From: Qipengyuania huizhouensis
Lineage (GTDB): Bacteria > Pseudomonadota > Alphaproteobacteria > Sphingomonadales > Sphingomonadaceae
NCBI RefSeq assembly: GCF_019711635.1
Contig: NZ_JAIGNT010000001.1
Span: 372,001-436,000 of the forward strand
Direction of reading: 5' to 3'
Length of the DNA stretch: 64,000 bases
A program made the translations under genes and the position numbers. Under the pieces are notes generated by a model. That model ran no database searches. It was not told the origin of the DNA and was given only the letters and a program-made list of their open reading frames with translations. Positions 1 to 8,840 of the stretch are shown one piece after another (position 1 is the first letter of the stretch; each line of letters starts with the position of its first letter).

Positions 1-1313
1 GTCGCGCAGAGCCCGGCGCGATGGCGGCCATAGCGCTGGTAGATATACTGGATCACTTCCTCTCGACGCTCGTGCTCGAAATCCACGTCGATGTCGGGCG
101 GCTCCTTGCGCTCTTCGGAAATGAAGCGGTCGAACAGCAGTTCGTGCTCGCCAGGATCGACGGCAGTAATACCGAGGCAATAGCAGACCGCGGAATTGGC
201 CGCGCTGCCGCGCCCTTGGCACAGGATCGGCGGATCGCACCCACGCGCGAAATCCACGATGTCCTTGATGGTGAGGAAGTAGCGCGCGATGTCGAGCTTG
301 CCGATCAGCTCCAGCTCGCGCACGATCAGCCGCTCGACCTTCTCCGGCACGCCATCGGGATAACGCCACTGCGCGCCCTGCCGCGTCAGTTCGGCCAGAT
401 GTGCACCGGCTGTGCGATCCTTCGGAATGGGCTCGTCCGGGTATTCGTAGCGCAGTTCGTCGAGGCTGAAGGTGCAGGCATCGGCGACTTCGCGGGTGGC
501 GGCAATGGCATGGGGCCAGTGCGCAAACAGACGGATCATTTCGGCAGGCGATTTCAGGTGCCGTTCGGCGTTGGCGTGGAGCAGCAGTCCCGCCTGCCCG
601 ATTGTCGTCTTCTCCCTGATACAGGTCATCACGTCCTGCAAGGGTCGCCGCTCGCGCGCATGGTAATGCACATCATTGGTGGCGAGGATGGAAAGGCGGT
701 TGGCCCTCGCGAGAAGATCGAGCCGGTTGATCCGCGCAATGTCATCGCCGCGATACAGAAAGGCGGTAGCGAGATGCCGCAGAGCGGGCAGGCGCGCGGC
801 GAGCTCCGGGAGCGCTGCCTCGAATTGCTCGTCCAGCACTTCGGGCGGCATCAGCACCAGCTGCACACCTTCCACGTGTTCGGCCAGCATGGCGAGGTCG
901 ATATGCGTTTCGCCCTTGTCCTGCCACTCGCCCTGCAAGGTCTGCATCTTGCCCCTGGAAAGCAGTGCCGAGAGCCGCCCGTAGGCTGCGCGGTCTGTGG
1001 GATAGGCGAGGAACTGCCAGCCTTCGGCAGTCACGATCCGGCAGCCGATCACCGGGCGGATGCGCGCAGTCTTCGCCTCGGCATGCATGCGCACCACTCC
1101 AGCAAGGGTATTGCGATCGGCGATCCCAATCGCATCGTAGCCATGGGTGAATGCAGTCGCCACGAGATCCACTGCATCGGACGCCCCGCACAGGAACGAA
1201 AAGCAGCTGGTCACACCAAGCTCGACATATCCGGCGCGCGGTTTGCCGGTGAAATTCTCGTCGGTGATCCGTGCCAGCGTGCGGCGTGCAGGAGTGAGCG
1301 GCTGGTCGGGCAT
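1..1313 (-). CDS. dnaE2: Error-prone DNA polymerase DnaE2 (ImuC), partial, 3' end beyond left edge
   Basis: Translesion polymerase of the C family, the catalytic member of the ImuA-ImuB-DnaE2 mutasome that copies damaged DNA during SOS. The reverse-strand frame starts MPDQPLTPARRT and enters a PHP domain (YVELGVTSCFSFLCGASDA); the catalytic motif PDIDVDFEHER lies near positions 80-115. About 437 codons are present, so less than half of a typical protein of about 1,050-1,150 residues; the rest lies off the left edge. The ATG shares its A with the TGA of imuB (TGATG), which implies translational coupling. Identity is firm from the PHP and polymerase motifs plus the cassette context. Confidence 0.95.
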   Translation of the reverse strand, partial: MPDQPLTPARRTLARITDENFTGKPRAGYVELGVTSCFSFLCGASDAVDLVATAFTHGYDAIGIADRNTLAGVVRMHAEAKTARIRPVIGCRIVTAEGWQFLAYPTDRAAYGRLSALLSRGKMQTLQGEWQDKGETHIDLAMLAEHVEGVQLVLMPPEVLDEQFEAALPELAARLPALRHLATAFLYRGDDIARINRLDLLARANRLSILATNDVHYHARERRPLQDVMTCIREKTTIGQAGLLLHANAERHLKSPAEMIRLFAHWPHAIAATREVADACTFSLDELRYEYPDEPIPKDRTAGAHLAELTRQGAQWRYPDGVPEKVERLIVRELELIGKLDIARYFLTIKDIVDFARGCDPPILCQGRGSAANSAVCYCLGITAVDPGEHELLFDRFISEERKEPPDIDVDFEHERREEVIQYIYQRYGRHRAGLCA

Positions 1314-2860
1314 CAGGCGAAGAACCCATGCATATACCAGTCGGGCGGCCCGCCGCGACCATCCTCGATCAAGCCGTAGCGATAGATCCAGTAGCGCCGG
1401 CCTGTCTCGTCCTCGATCCGGTAGTAGTCGCGTAGCCGCGCATTCGCCCGCTGCCGCCACCATTCGGGCGCAATCCGCTCTGGCCCCTCAGCTTTCGCGA
1501 TGACATAAAGGCCGCCCCGCCAGCGGAAACGGCGCGGCAGGCCCTCCGGCGTCGCATAGATGACAGCGATCGGCTCTGGCCGGGCGAGCAGCTTCAGCGG
1601 GCGCTGGCTGAAACCGGGATCGCACTGCACAAGGGGAGGAACCCGATCCGGCGGTGCTGCCTGCTGCGAAAGCTCCGGCCAATGGCTCTTGCATGGTCGC
1701 AGCCGTGTGACCCTGTCCCTGCCCAGCCGTGTTACCAGCCGGTCGACGAGCACCGGCAGCGACGTGCCGGGCTTATCGGGGGTGTCGAGAGTGTCTTGCA
1801 CGCAGCCTAGCGGTTCGGCCCAGGTCGCGATCAGCCTAGCCTGATCGATCCCGAACCCGGCGTCGATCCCTTCCAGGCGTTCCTCGAACAGGCGCATGAT
1901 ATGGCCGGGATTGCGCGAAGGTGAAGCGAGTTCGAGCGTGCGTGAGGTATGGTCGCCATCCACTCGCCAGAGACGCAGAACCAGCCTGCGTGCGCCCTGC
2001 TTGTCGTTTTCGAGTCTGCGCGCGAGATCGATAGCAAGGTCGCCCACGACCCGTTTCAGCAGGTCGAGGTGCAGGACCGGTTCGGCCAGACGCCGCTCGG
2101 CCGCAAAGGAAAGGCGTTCGACCAGCGGGACGAGCGGCTCGTGCGCGCGCCCCAGCATTTGGTCGAGCCGAGTCAGGGGGTTGGCTTCGGCCGAGCGCCG
2201 GTTGCGAAAGCGGCGGGCGAGGCTGTCGCGCGGAACTGCCATCAGCTCGCCAATGGTCTTCAGGCCAAGCCGGACAAGCAGCAGCCCGGTATCGGCATTG
2301 AGCCGAAGGGATGCGACCGGCAGCGGGGCGAGCACTGCGGGCAGGTCCGCTTCGAGGTTCACTACCGCGCGATGCATCCCATAATGCGAAAGTGCCCAGG
2401 CCGCACCACCATTAGGCGCGCTCGCGGCTCGGCAATGATATCCCTGACTTGCAAAACGCGCTTCGATTCCCGCGAGCATTGCAGCCTCGCCGCCGAACAG
2501 ATGCGCGCTGCCCGAAGCATCGAGCAGGACAGCATCTCCGCCATCGACCATGCTCCATGGCCCCCATCTTTGTGCAGCCGCTGCCAGCTTCTCCAGCCCA
2601 CGCTGATTTCCTTCATGATCGGACGGCACGGCCAGCAATTGAGGTGCCAGCATCCGCGCATCGGCCAGCCGCATACCTGCCCGTGCCCCGGCTTCGCCGG
2701 CTTCCGGGCTGACCGCATCAATGACGGGGCCGTGCGCAGTCTCGGTGACCAGCACAACGGGCCGGCTTGTGTTTTCCGTTTCACCCGGCCTCGCGGCGAT
2801 CCGGTTCCAGCGGTCGATCGCGAATGTCGGAAACCACAGCGAGACGATGGTCCGGCTCAT
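1313..2860 (-). CDS. imuB: ImuB, Y-family polymerase-like mutasome protein
   Basis: ImuB is a catalytically inactive Y-family polymerase homologue that links the DnaE2 polymerase to the beta clamp in the SOS mutasome. The 515-residue product starts MSRTIVSLWFPTFAIDRW, where active Y-family enzymes carry an Asp-containing MDAFFASVE-type motif; its absence fits ImuB rather than DinB. The C-terminal tail (EWWRQRANARLRDYYRIED...RYWIYRYG) is the typical ImuB-specific region. Its start lies about 80 bases inside imuA and its stop overlaps dnaE2, so the three genes are one transcript controlled from the LexA box upstream of imuA. Confidence 0.95.
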   Translation of the reverse strand: MSRTIVSLWFPTFAIDRWNRIAARPGETENTSRPVVLVTETAHGPVIDAVSPEAGEAGARAGMRLADARMLAPQLLAVPSDHEGNQRGLEKLAAAAQRWGPWSMVDGGDAVLLDASGSAHLFGGEAAMLAGIEARFASQGYHCRAASAPNGGAAWALSHYGMHRAVVNLEADLPAVLAPLPVASLRLNADTGLLLVRLGLKTIGELMAVPRDSLARRFRNRRSAEANPLTRLDQMLGRAHEPLVPLVERLSFAAERRLAEPVLHLDLLKRVVGDLAIDLARRLENDKQGARRLVLRLWRVDGDHTSRTLELASPSRNPGHIMRLFEERLEGIDAGFGIDQARLIATWAEPLGCVQDTLDTPDKPGTSLPVLVDRLVTRLGRDRVTRLRPCKSHWPELSQQAAPPDRVPPLVQCDPGFSQRPLKLLARPEPIAVIYATPEGLPRRFRWRGGLYVIAKAEGPERIAPEWWRQRANARLRDYYRIEDETGRRYWIYRYGLIEDGRGGPPDWYMHGFFA

Positions 2861-3548
2861 GCGAACCTACTCCGTGGCCAAGGACGAACGTTCCCGGCTT
2901 CACGCCCCGTCCGCGAAACAATTCGGCCCGAGCACGCGGGGCGCCGGGGGCTATCGCGTTCCACCTGTGCAGCGCCGAGGGCGCAGCGGCGACCTGCCAG
3001 CGCAAGCGCGCGGCAGATAGATTGGCGAAGCCTTCCCGGCGAAGCAGATAGAGCGCCACGCCATGCCGCTCCGCTGCCAGCACCAGTCGCCGGGTCGCGG
3101 TGAAATCGAGCGCCCTTGGATTGCCTGCGATCTCTCCCAATACGAAGGACAGTGCGCCGCATCTTACACCCTCCTCCATCGCCCACAGGGCATTGGCGGC
3201 ACTGCCTGCCTCGACATGGATGAGGCCGCTGCGCAATGCCGGCGGAACACCATGAAGAAATGGTCGCCCCGAAAAACGGATGCTAGGCGCATCCTGGACC
3301 CACAGCCACTTGCGATCTTCGTTTCCGTCGGGGCAATGTTCTTGCGCGAAAGCAAGTGCCAGCGCATCGCACGCCGCATCGTCGCCGCTTCCGAAAATCT
3401 CCCACACGGAATGGGGGAGGCGCAGTTCTGGCAACCATTCATCCGCATCGGCCCCCAGCGCGAGAGGCAGTTCCGAAGCATACAAGGCGTCAAGTCCGCT
3501 TGGCAGCGGAGCACGGTGAGATAGAGAGATTCTATGGGCATCTGGCAC
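2781..3548 (-). CDS. imuA: ImuA, RecA-like mutasome accessory protein
   Basis: ImuA is a SulA/RecA-related accessory factor required for ImuB-DnaE2 mutagenesis. The 255-residue protein contains the family's LPHSVWEIFGSGDDAACDALALAFAQE stretch near residues 45-70 in slightly diverged form, and a conserved C-terminal part (LRWQVAAAPS, RARAELFRGRG). The best in-frame start is GTG at 3548; the ATG at 3541 is in another frame. Its 3' end overlaps the imuB start by 80 bases. A GTTC-N7-GTTC LexA box sits about 29 bases upstream, so SOS induction is expected. Assignment rests on sequence plus the imuB-dnaE2 neighbours. Confidence 0.93.
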   Translation of the reverse strand: MPDAHRISLSHRAPLPSGLDALYASELPLALGADADEWLPELRLPHSVWEIFGSGDDAACDALALAFAQEHCPDGNEDRKWLWVQDAPSIRFSGRPFLHGVPPALRSGLIHVEAGSAANALWAMEEGVRCGALSFVLGEIAGNPRALDFTATRRLVLAAERHGVALYLLRREGFANLSAARLRWQVAAAPSALHRWNAIAPGAPRARAELFRGRGVKPGTFVLGHGVGSHEPDHRLAVVSDIRDRPLEPDRREAG

Positions 3549-3576
3549 GGTGGGACTACGAATCGACTCGATTGAT

Positions 3577-3591
3577 GTTCCGCTTATGTTC
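3577..3591 (-). promoter_or_regulatory. LexA (SOS) box upstream of imuA-imuB-dnaE2
   Basis: The sequence reads GTTC, seven bases, GTTC, which matches the alphaproteobacterial LexA consensus exactly. It ends 29 bases before the imuA GTG, a suitable position for repressing a promoter of the cassette. The site is a direct repeat, so it reads as GAACN7GAAC on the imuA strand. Confidence 0.85.
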
Positions 3592-3624
3592 CCACTGTTC
3601 CGTCAACCGATCAAGATGTGAATC

Positions 3625-4254
3625 CTATCGCCCGGCCACCCAGGGCTCATGGGTGCGATCCCTCATCATACGGTCGGGATCGCACGGTTTTTGCAGCGCC
3701 AGAACATCCTCGAACGTGCCCTGCAGCCAACGCTCGTGATCTACTGGTTCCAGGATCACCGGCATCCGGTCATGCACCGGCGCAATCAGTTCGTTCGCCT
3801 CGGTCATTACTCCCGAATAGACATCGCCCCATTCGGCGGACGGTCGCCACAGTCCTGCCCAGGCAAATACAGGCTCGTCGCTTACCGAAAACCACGTTCG
3901 GGTCTTCTGGCCCTTCCTACCTTCAGCCTCGGCAAACTCGCTGACAGGAATGAGACAGCGCCATTCAGGATTGGCCGCAGCCGATTTCCAGAACGGGCTT
4001 ACAAGGTTACGGGCATTGTTTACCGGATTGGGCTTGATCGGCTTTTCGGTCTTCTTGCTGCGCTGCCGGAGCGGGAAACCCCAGGTCATGCGCGCAAGCT
4101 GGCGCTTACCCTGGATTGCCCGAACAACCGGTCCCGGGGTTCCGGGATAGATCCCAGACGACAGGTTCGCCGCCCTTGCTTCGTCTGGCAGTTCGGCCCT
4201 GAACAGACGGGCAATCTCTTCGAGCGAGGCGCGGGTGCGGTAGAGATTGCACAT
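3625..4254 (-). CDS. SRAP family protein (YedK/HMCES type, abasic-site shielding)
   Basis: SOS response-associated peptidase family protein, 209 residues, which crosslinks to abasic sites in single-stranded DNA through the amino-terminal Cys. The chosen start at 4254 gives MCNLYRT, placing the nucleophile at position 2 after Met removal; a longer reading from 4290 would bury that Cys and is rejected. Further family residues are visible: Asn80 in NNARN, Glu107 in CLIPVSEFAEAE and His161 in APVHDRMPVIL. It lies just upstream of the imuA cassette on the same strand, consistent with a role in damage tolerance, but I see no LexA box of its own. Confidence 0.93.
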   Translation of the reverse strand: MCNLYRTRASLEEIARLFRAELPDEARAANLSSGIYPGTPGPVVRAIQGKRQLARMTWGFPLRQRSKKTEKPIKPNPVNNARNLVSPFWKSAAANPEWRCLIPVSEFAEAEGRKGQKTRTWFSVSDEPVFAWAGLWRPSAEWGDVYSGVMTEANELIAPVHDRMPVILEPVDHERWLQGTFEDVLALQKPCDPDRMMRDRTHEPWVAGR

Positions 4255-4372
4255 CAAACCTCTGTAACGTGGCGGACTGCGAAATCGCAATGTTTGCTAA
4301 AGGTCGCATCGAACTGAACTGCAAACGTCTGAATTGTGGGCGCACAACATTTTGGCAGCTTCGGGGCCGTTT

Positions 4373-4413
4373 GCAGACTGTCCGCTCTCGTGTCTGGATC
4401 TTGAAAAGCGGAC
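4373..4413. repeat. Intergenic GCAGAC-T-GTCCGC motif with AAAAGCGGAC
   Basis: A 13-base near-palindrome (GCAGAC, T, GTCCGC at 4373-4385) is followed at 4404-4413 by AAAAGCGGAC, the inverted form of GTCCGCTTTT. The same type of motif occurs in three other non-coding gaps of this window (8949, 14132, 27432), so it looks like a dispersed intergenic element. Function unknown. Confidence 0.45.
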
Positions 4414-4474
4414 GCTTCAATCTTTCTTGTGCGCTGGTGTTACCTGGATCTTTGGCTTTGCCATTTGTGGTTCC

Positions 4475-5173
4475 CTAGCGCCAGCCCCGTACCCGAGCCT
4501 CCTTCTCACCTTCCGCATCGAGAGCAGACCCCGAGGCCATCTCCTGCGCGAGCGCAAGTATCTCACCGTCGCCTGCACCTGCCATGCGGTAGTCGGTAGT
4601 GGCGCCTTCGCTACCTTCGCCGAGCACCTCTAGCCGCCAGCCCTCATCGTCACGGCAGGCGATCCCACCGCCCGCGCTGCCACTAAAGGCGCGGCAATAC
4701 TGCCCCTCCTCGGTGCGGAAAGAAAGGAGGACGCGCGTTTCCTCTGCCGGTAACTGGCTCGCGACGAGAGTGTGTTCGAGTACCGCAGCCAGCTGTGTAT
4801 CGGCATAGACCTCTGTCTCGTCGTTCGTGCCCGGCAGGAATAGTGCAAGCGCCAATGAGGCTGCCAGCGCCGGTCCGGCAATCCAGCCCCAGTGCGGTAG
4901 GCGCCGACGGGTCTCCCGCCGCTCGCGGGCGGCAGCGAAATCAGCCACATCTGGTTCCTGCGATTTGGCGAGCATCGCCACGAGCCGGTCGGGCACAGGT
5001 TGATCGAGCACCGGTGCATAGTGCTCGGCGAGCATCGCCTTGAGCGCCTTGTGCTGGTTCACCTGCCGCGCGAGGCCGGGATCGGCCGCCACGGCAGCGG
5101 CGATTTCCTCATCGCGTTCGTCGGACAGTTCCCCGTCGGCAAAGGCGGCGATGTCTTCCGGCGTAATAGTCAC
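4475..5173 (-). CDS. Anti-sigma factor, single-pass membrane protein
   Basis: Likely partner that holds the adjacent ECF sigma factor inactive. The 232-residue product has a short N-terminal cytoplasmic helical domain (ITPEDIAAFADGELSDERDEEIAAAVAADP split over residues 4-33), then one membrane segment near residues 118-137 (GWIAGPALAASLALALFLPG), then a periplasmic region of about 95 residues. No HxxxCxxC zinc anti-sigma motif is present. The chosen start is GTG at 5173, which overlaps the sigma factor TGA as GTGA; the longer reading from 5248 is inside the sigma gene and is unlikely. Translational coupling to the sigma gene supports the pairing. Confidence 0.85.
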   Translation of the reverse strand: MTITPEDIAAFADGELSDERDEEIAAAVAADPGLARQVNQHKALKAMLAEHYAPVLDQPVPDRLVAMLAKSQEPDVADFAAARERRETRRRLPHWGWIAGPALAASLALALFLPGTNDETEVYADTQLAAVLEHTLVASQLPAEETRVLLSFRTEEGQYCRAFSGSAGGGIACRDDEGWRLEVLGEGSEGATTDYRMAGAGDGEILALAQEMASGSALDAEGEKEARVRGWR

Positions 5174-5634
5174 GTTGCTTCTCCAAGCATTGCCATCAAA
5201 GCATCGCGCCCGCGCACGAGGCGAGAATTGAGCGTGCCTACCGGACAACCGACGATCTCTGCGGCTTCCTTATAAGCATAGCCTTCGACCATCACGAGCA
5301 GTACGGCTTCGCGCTGGTCTCCGGGCAGTTTCTGCATGGCGCGATCGACATTGCTCAGTTCCACTGCGGCCTCCTGCGCGCCGTCTCCGCCGACCCTGAC
5401 ACCGGATTCCTCAGCGACGAAGGTTTGCATGCTGCGGGTCGTTTTGCGCCCCTCGTCGATCCAGATATTCCGCATGATCCGATACATCCAACTGTCGAGC
5501 CGCGTGCCTTCTTCCCATCGGGACCGGTTGGAGAGCGCGCGCTCGATCGTCATCTGGCAGAGATCGTCACCGTCGTGCGGGTTGCCGGATAGCCCGATCG
5601 CGAAGCGGCGCAACCGGGGCAACAGGGCCAGCAA
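5170..5634 (-). CDS. ECF-type RNA polymerase sigma factor
   Basis: Sigma-70 family extracytoplasmic-function factor. Region 2 is visible as HDGDDLCQMTIERAL followed by LDSWMYRIMRNIWID, and region 4 as LPGDQREAVLLVMVEGYAYKEAAEI...GTLNSRLVRGR. The first ordinary start is TTG at 5634 (154 residues), but the frame stays open upstream to 5703 and reads ...NTSFEKDLLALLPRLRR, which looks like genuine N-terminal coding sequence without any ATG, GTG or TTG; the true start may be an unusual codon. It is co-transcribed with the anti-sigma gene and divergent from a subtilase gene. Confidence 0.9.
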   Translation of the reverse strand: MLALLPRLRRFAIGLSGNPHDGDDLCQMTIERALSNRSRWEEGTRLDSWMYRIMRNIWIDEGRKTTRSMQTFVAEESGVRVGGDGAQEAAVELSNVDRAMQKLPGDQREAVLLVMVEGYAYKEAAEIVGCPVGTLNSRLVRGRDALMAMLGEAT

Positions 5635-5742
5635 GTCTTTCTCGAACGATGTATTCAGTGTCTCTGCCTTCCAGGGATTAAACGGACGAGTGCATGCGTT
5701 TCATCCATGCTTAATGCGTTTTATCTGATGAGCGAGACCTTG

Positions 5743-6962
5743 ATGCGAATTTTCACTCTGCTTTGTGCCGGACTGGCCCTCCTCGCCGCGCCACTTGCTG
5801 CACAGGTCGCCTTGCCGCGCGTTCAGTTGCCGCAGGTGGGGCCGGTCGTGGGTGGAACGCTCGACACGCTCCACGAGACGCGGGCCGATTTGCGGCGCTC
5901 TATAGAGAGGCTCGCCCGTCAACGGCTCAGGACCATTGAGCGGCTGGTGCAGCGCAATCCCGACGCGATAGAACTCGATGTCGCAGGCGAACCCGCTCGG
6001 AAAGGCGAACTGCTTGTCATGGATGTCTCTGAAGATTCCCTCGGCCCCGCTCTCGACGCAGGGTTCATCCTGCTATCCCGCGAAGAGGTGGAGGGGCTCG
6101 GCCTGTCCCTCATGCGAGTGGGTGCTCCTGCAGGCATGGAACTGGCCGAAGCGCAGGAAACTCTCATCCGTCTCTTGCCAAACGCGCAAATCAGCGCGGA
6201 CAGCCTCCATTTCCAATCGGGTAGCGCAGGCGGCCCCATACTCGCGGTCACGGCGCAGGGTTCTTCGAACAGAGCCGCTCCAGTTGGTATGATCGATGGT
6301 GCACCGGGAAGCTCGGTCAAGGTCGCGGAAACCCGCGGCTTCGCAGAGGGCGCGCCCTATCCCAGTCATCACGGCAGCTCAGTCGCGTCGCTCCTCGCCC
6401 ACGCGGGAGCGGGCACGATCCGGGTTGCGGATGTCTATGGGACTGACAAGGCGGGCGGTAATGCGCTGGCGATGACGAAGGGCCTCGGCTGGCTGGTCTC
6501 GCGTGGCAGCAAAGTGGTGACGATCAGCCTGGTTGGCCCGCGCAACGCGGTGCTCGAAAGAGCGATCCGCGCAGCGCAGCGCAAAGGAGTGGTCGTCGTG
6601 GCTGCGGTCGGCAATGACGGTCCGGCCGCCCCACCCGCATACCCTGCTTCTATGAGGGAGTCGTGGCGGTGACGGCAGTCGACGGCAAGCGCCGTGCTCT
6701 GATTGAGGCCGGTCGTGCGCTCCATTTGGACTATGCCGCTCCCGGTGCCGACATTTATGGTCGCAATGCCAAGGGCAAGCGCATCAGGCTGCGCGGCACG
6801 TCTTTCGCTACTCCGCTGGTCGCCGCCCGCGCAGCGAATGCGATCGAACAAGGCCAAAACTGGCGCAGAGTGCTCGATGCCGAAGCAATCGACTTGGGGC
6901 GCAAGGGCGCCGACGATACCTATGGCAGGGGCCTGGTCTGCGCCACCTGCACAGGGCGCTGA
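5743..6962 (+). pseudogene. Subtilisin-like S8 serine peptidase, frameshifted
   Basis: Exported subtilase with signal peptide MRIFTLLCAGLALLAAPLAAQ. The catalytic Asp region (VGMIDGAPG) and His region (SHHGSSVASLL) are in the first frame, which stops at 6672. The Ser region (RGTSFATPLVAA) is in the next frame, ending at 6962. Around 6649-6652 the sequence reads TCTATGAG; one extra T would give PASYEGVVAVTAVD, the usual subtilase wording, and join both halves. So a one-base deletion separates the catalytic Ser from Asp and His. Either a decayed gene or a sequencing error. It is divergent from the sigma/anti-sigma pair, whose signal cascade it may once have served. Confidence 0.85.
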
Positions 6963-7063
6963 AAATTTTTTCGACGCGCTTATGGATTAAGTGCCGCAGC
7001 CCACCCGTTTCCCTTTCGAACGGATGCACCGACCCCCTCGCATCCGGGATCGGAAAGGAACTT

Positions 7064-7909
7064 ATGATGAAGTCTCTTCTACTTACCGCTTCGGCATTCG
7101 CTTTGTTTGCAGCCCCGGCCCATGCGCAATTACTGGGCGGCGGCGGTATCACTGGCTCACTCAATGGCACGGTCGGCTCGACGCTCCGCACGTCTGCTGA
7201 GACCCTGCGACCGGTAACCCGCAGCACGGTGCGCGGGGATGCCGCCACCCGCGGTAACCAGAATGTTGATCGAAAGAGCGGCAGCGTTGCCATTGACCGC
7301 AGCGTGGACACCAGCCTCGATGCAACTACCAATCAGTTGCTAGGCACTCCTGCCGGCGAGGCTTCTGGCACCGCCTCCGGCTCGGCTAATGCCTCGGGTT
7401 CGGGCACCGCAAATGCCCAGCTAATTGGCACCGATACTGTGAGCGGCGTCGTTGGCGATGGAGCAAGGAAGGCAAGCGAAACTGTTTCGACCGTAAGAGC
7501 CACCGCCACCGCCACCCCCGGCGTCGGCTCGGCCCGTGATAGAATCTCTGGCGCGGCCGACCAGGCTGGAAACGTAGCCGGATCGGCTAGCGGCGCGGCT
7601 TCGGGCGCAGGAATGATCGATAACGGTATGCTCGCCCTTGCAGGCAGTGGCGCCGCTCAGGGTGAAGGCGCCTTCGCGGTCGCCCCCGGCATGCCGGTCC
7701 AGATTCCCTCGGGCGAGCACCTCGGCACCGTCCGCGAGATCGTGGCAACGCGCAGCGGTCAAGTGCGACAGCTAATCATCGATACCAAGGACGGCCTCAC
7801 TACCATTCCCGCCGGTAGCCTCTCGGCCAGCGGCAACGTGCTGATCGCTGGCCGTGCCAGCGGAACAGCATCCAACGAGCGTCCCGCTGAGGCAAGCGGC
7901 ACCGAATAA
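7064..7909 (+). CDS. Exported Ala/Ser/Gly/Thr-rich protein with C-terminal PRC-barrel-like segment
   Basis: I do not recognise a named gene. The 281-residue product starts with a clear signal peptide (MMKSLLLTASAFALFAAPAHAQ), continues with a long low-complexity stretch rich in Ala, Ser, Gly and Thr (residues about 100-200), and ends with a compact segment GMPVQIPSGEHLGTVREIV...VRQLIIDTKDGLTTIP that resembles a PRC-barrel-type small beta domain. A GGAAAGGA ribosome site precedes the ATG. A strong terminator follows at 7931, so it is probably transcribed alone. Location is likely periplasm or cell surface. Confidence 0.75.
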   Translation: MMKSLLLTASAFALFAAPAHAQLLGGGGITGSLNGTVGSTLRTSAETLRPVTRSTVRGDAATRGNQNVDRKSGSVAIDRSVDTSLDATTNQLLGTPAGEASGTASGSANASGSGTANAQLIGTDTVSGVVGDGARKASETVSTVRATATATPGVGSARDRISGAADQAGNVAGSASGAASGAGMIDNGMLALAGSGAAQGEGAFAVAPGMPVQIPSGEHLGTVREIVATRSGQVRQLIIDTKDGLTTIPAGSLSASGNVLIAGRASGTASNERPAEASGTE

Positions 7910-7930
7910 GTCGCAGCCCCGGAAAACGGA

Positions 7931-7962
7931 GGCCGGACTCCCAGACGGGTGTCCGGCCTTTT
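7931..7962 (+). terminator. Rho-independent terminator after the 7064-7909 gene
   Basis: Perfect 8-bp stem GGCCGGAC / GTCCGGCC (7931-7938 and 7951-7958) with a 12-base loop, followed directly by TTTT. It lies 22 bases after the TAA of the preceding gene. Confidence 0.85.
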
Positions 7963-8033
7963 CCCAACTCCTCGGCTTTCCCGCTCATCACAGCAAGACC
8001 AGCCGAAAACATCGGATCATGGAGCAATTCATT

Positions 8034-8840
8034 ATGCGGATCGCGCAGCTAACTCTCATTTTCTCATGGTTGAGCTTTCCCGCAGTGGCGCAAGAAACCA
8101 CCACGATCACAGACGAAAGGCAGGGTCCTGAGAGCGACATCACGTTGCTCGCCGGGTCAGATTACGTTTCAGGGGAGGTCAACGGTCAGGATTACGAAAC
8201 GTTCGCTGCAAGCGCCGGTATTGCCGGGCAAACCGGCCGTTTTTCCTTCGCTGCCTCTATCCCCTATGTTGTCACTTCAGCTCCCGAAGAACTGATCGTC
8301 AGCAACGGCGGCGTGCTTGGAACTCCGCTGCTTTCGCAGCCATCGACGCAGACGCGTCAAAGTACCCGCGAGGGTGTCGGTGACCTCGTTTTGCAAGGCG
8401 GATACTCTGTACCACTTGGCAGTGTGAACGCATTCATTGGGGGAAATTTGAAAGTACCGACAGCCTCACGTGAGAAAGCGTTAGGCACAGGCAAGCTGGA
8501 TTACGGCGTAAGCGGTCAGGTTTCTAGGCAATTCGGGAGAGCGATCCCTTTTGTATCTGCTAGCTATACGATGGTCGGTGAACCGGAAGGCTTCGATGTC
8601 CGCAACATTTTGAGCGGAAGTGCAGGCGCCCAATTTATTCTAGGCAGCTCGAGTTCGGTTACATTGGACTATAGCTACGACGAGTCAGCCACACGGAGTG
8701 TCGAAAACCACCAGTCTGTGGGCGTTGGCTTGGCTGCTGGCATTTCCTCTGATCTGCGACTGGGAATTGATGCGCGCGCCGGGTTGACTGAAGACGCTCC
8801 CGACGCACGAATAGGCGTAAGATTGGGTGTAGGGTTCTGA
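8034..8840 (+). CDS. Exported beta-barrel-like outer-membrane protein
   Basis: No firm name. The 268-residue product has a signal peptide (MRIAQLTLIFSWLSFPAVAQ) and then repeated alternating strands typical of a transporter-like outer-membrane barrel (FAASIPYVVTSAP, GDLVLQGGYSVPLGSVNAF, KLDYGVSGQVSRQF, FVSASYTMVG, SVTLDYSYDES), ending IGVRLGVGF with a terminal Phe, the usual outer-membrane protein signature. The start at 8034 is preferred because GGAG stands ten bases upstream; ATG at 8019 adds five residues. It resembles the family annotated as MetA-pathway phenol degradation or transporter barrels, but that is only inference. Confidence 0.75.
   Translation: MRIAQLTLIFSWLSFPAVAQETTTITDERQGPESDITLLAGSDYVSGEVNGQDYETFAASAGIAGQTGRFSFAASIPYVVTSAPEELIVSNGGVLGTPLLSQPSTQTRQSTREGVGDLVLQGGYSVPLGSVNAFIGGNLKVPTASREKALGTGKLDYGVSGQVSRQFGRAIPFVSASYTMVGEPEGFDVRNILSGSAGAQFILGSSSSVTLDYSYDESATRSVENHQSVGVGLAAGISSDLRLGIDARAGLTEDAPDARIGVRLGVGF

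Noticed and set aside
21..1379. Long plus-strand open frame over the left end
   Set aside because: It lies opposite dnaE2, whose PHP and PDIDVDF motifs are on the minus strand; the plus-strand product is an antisense shadow.
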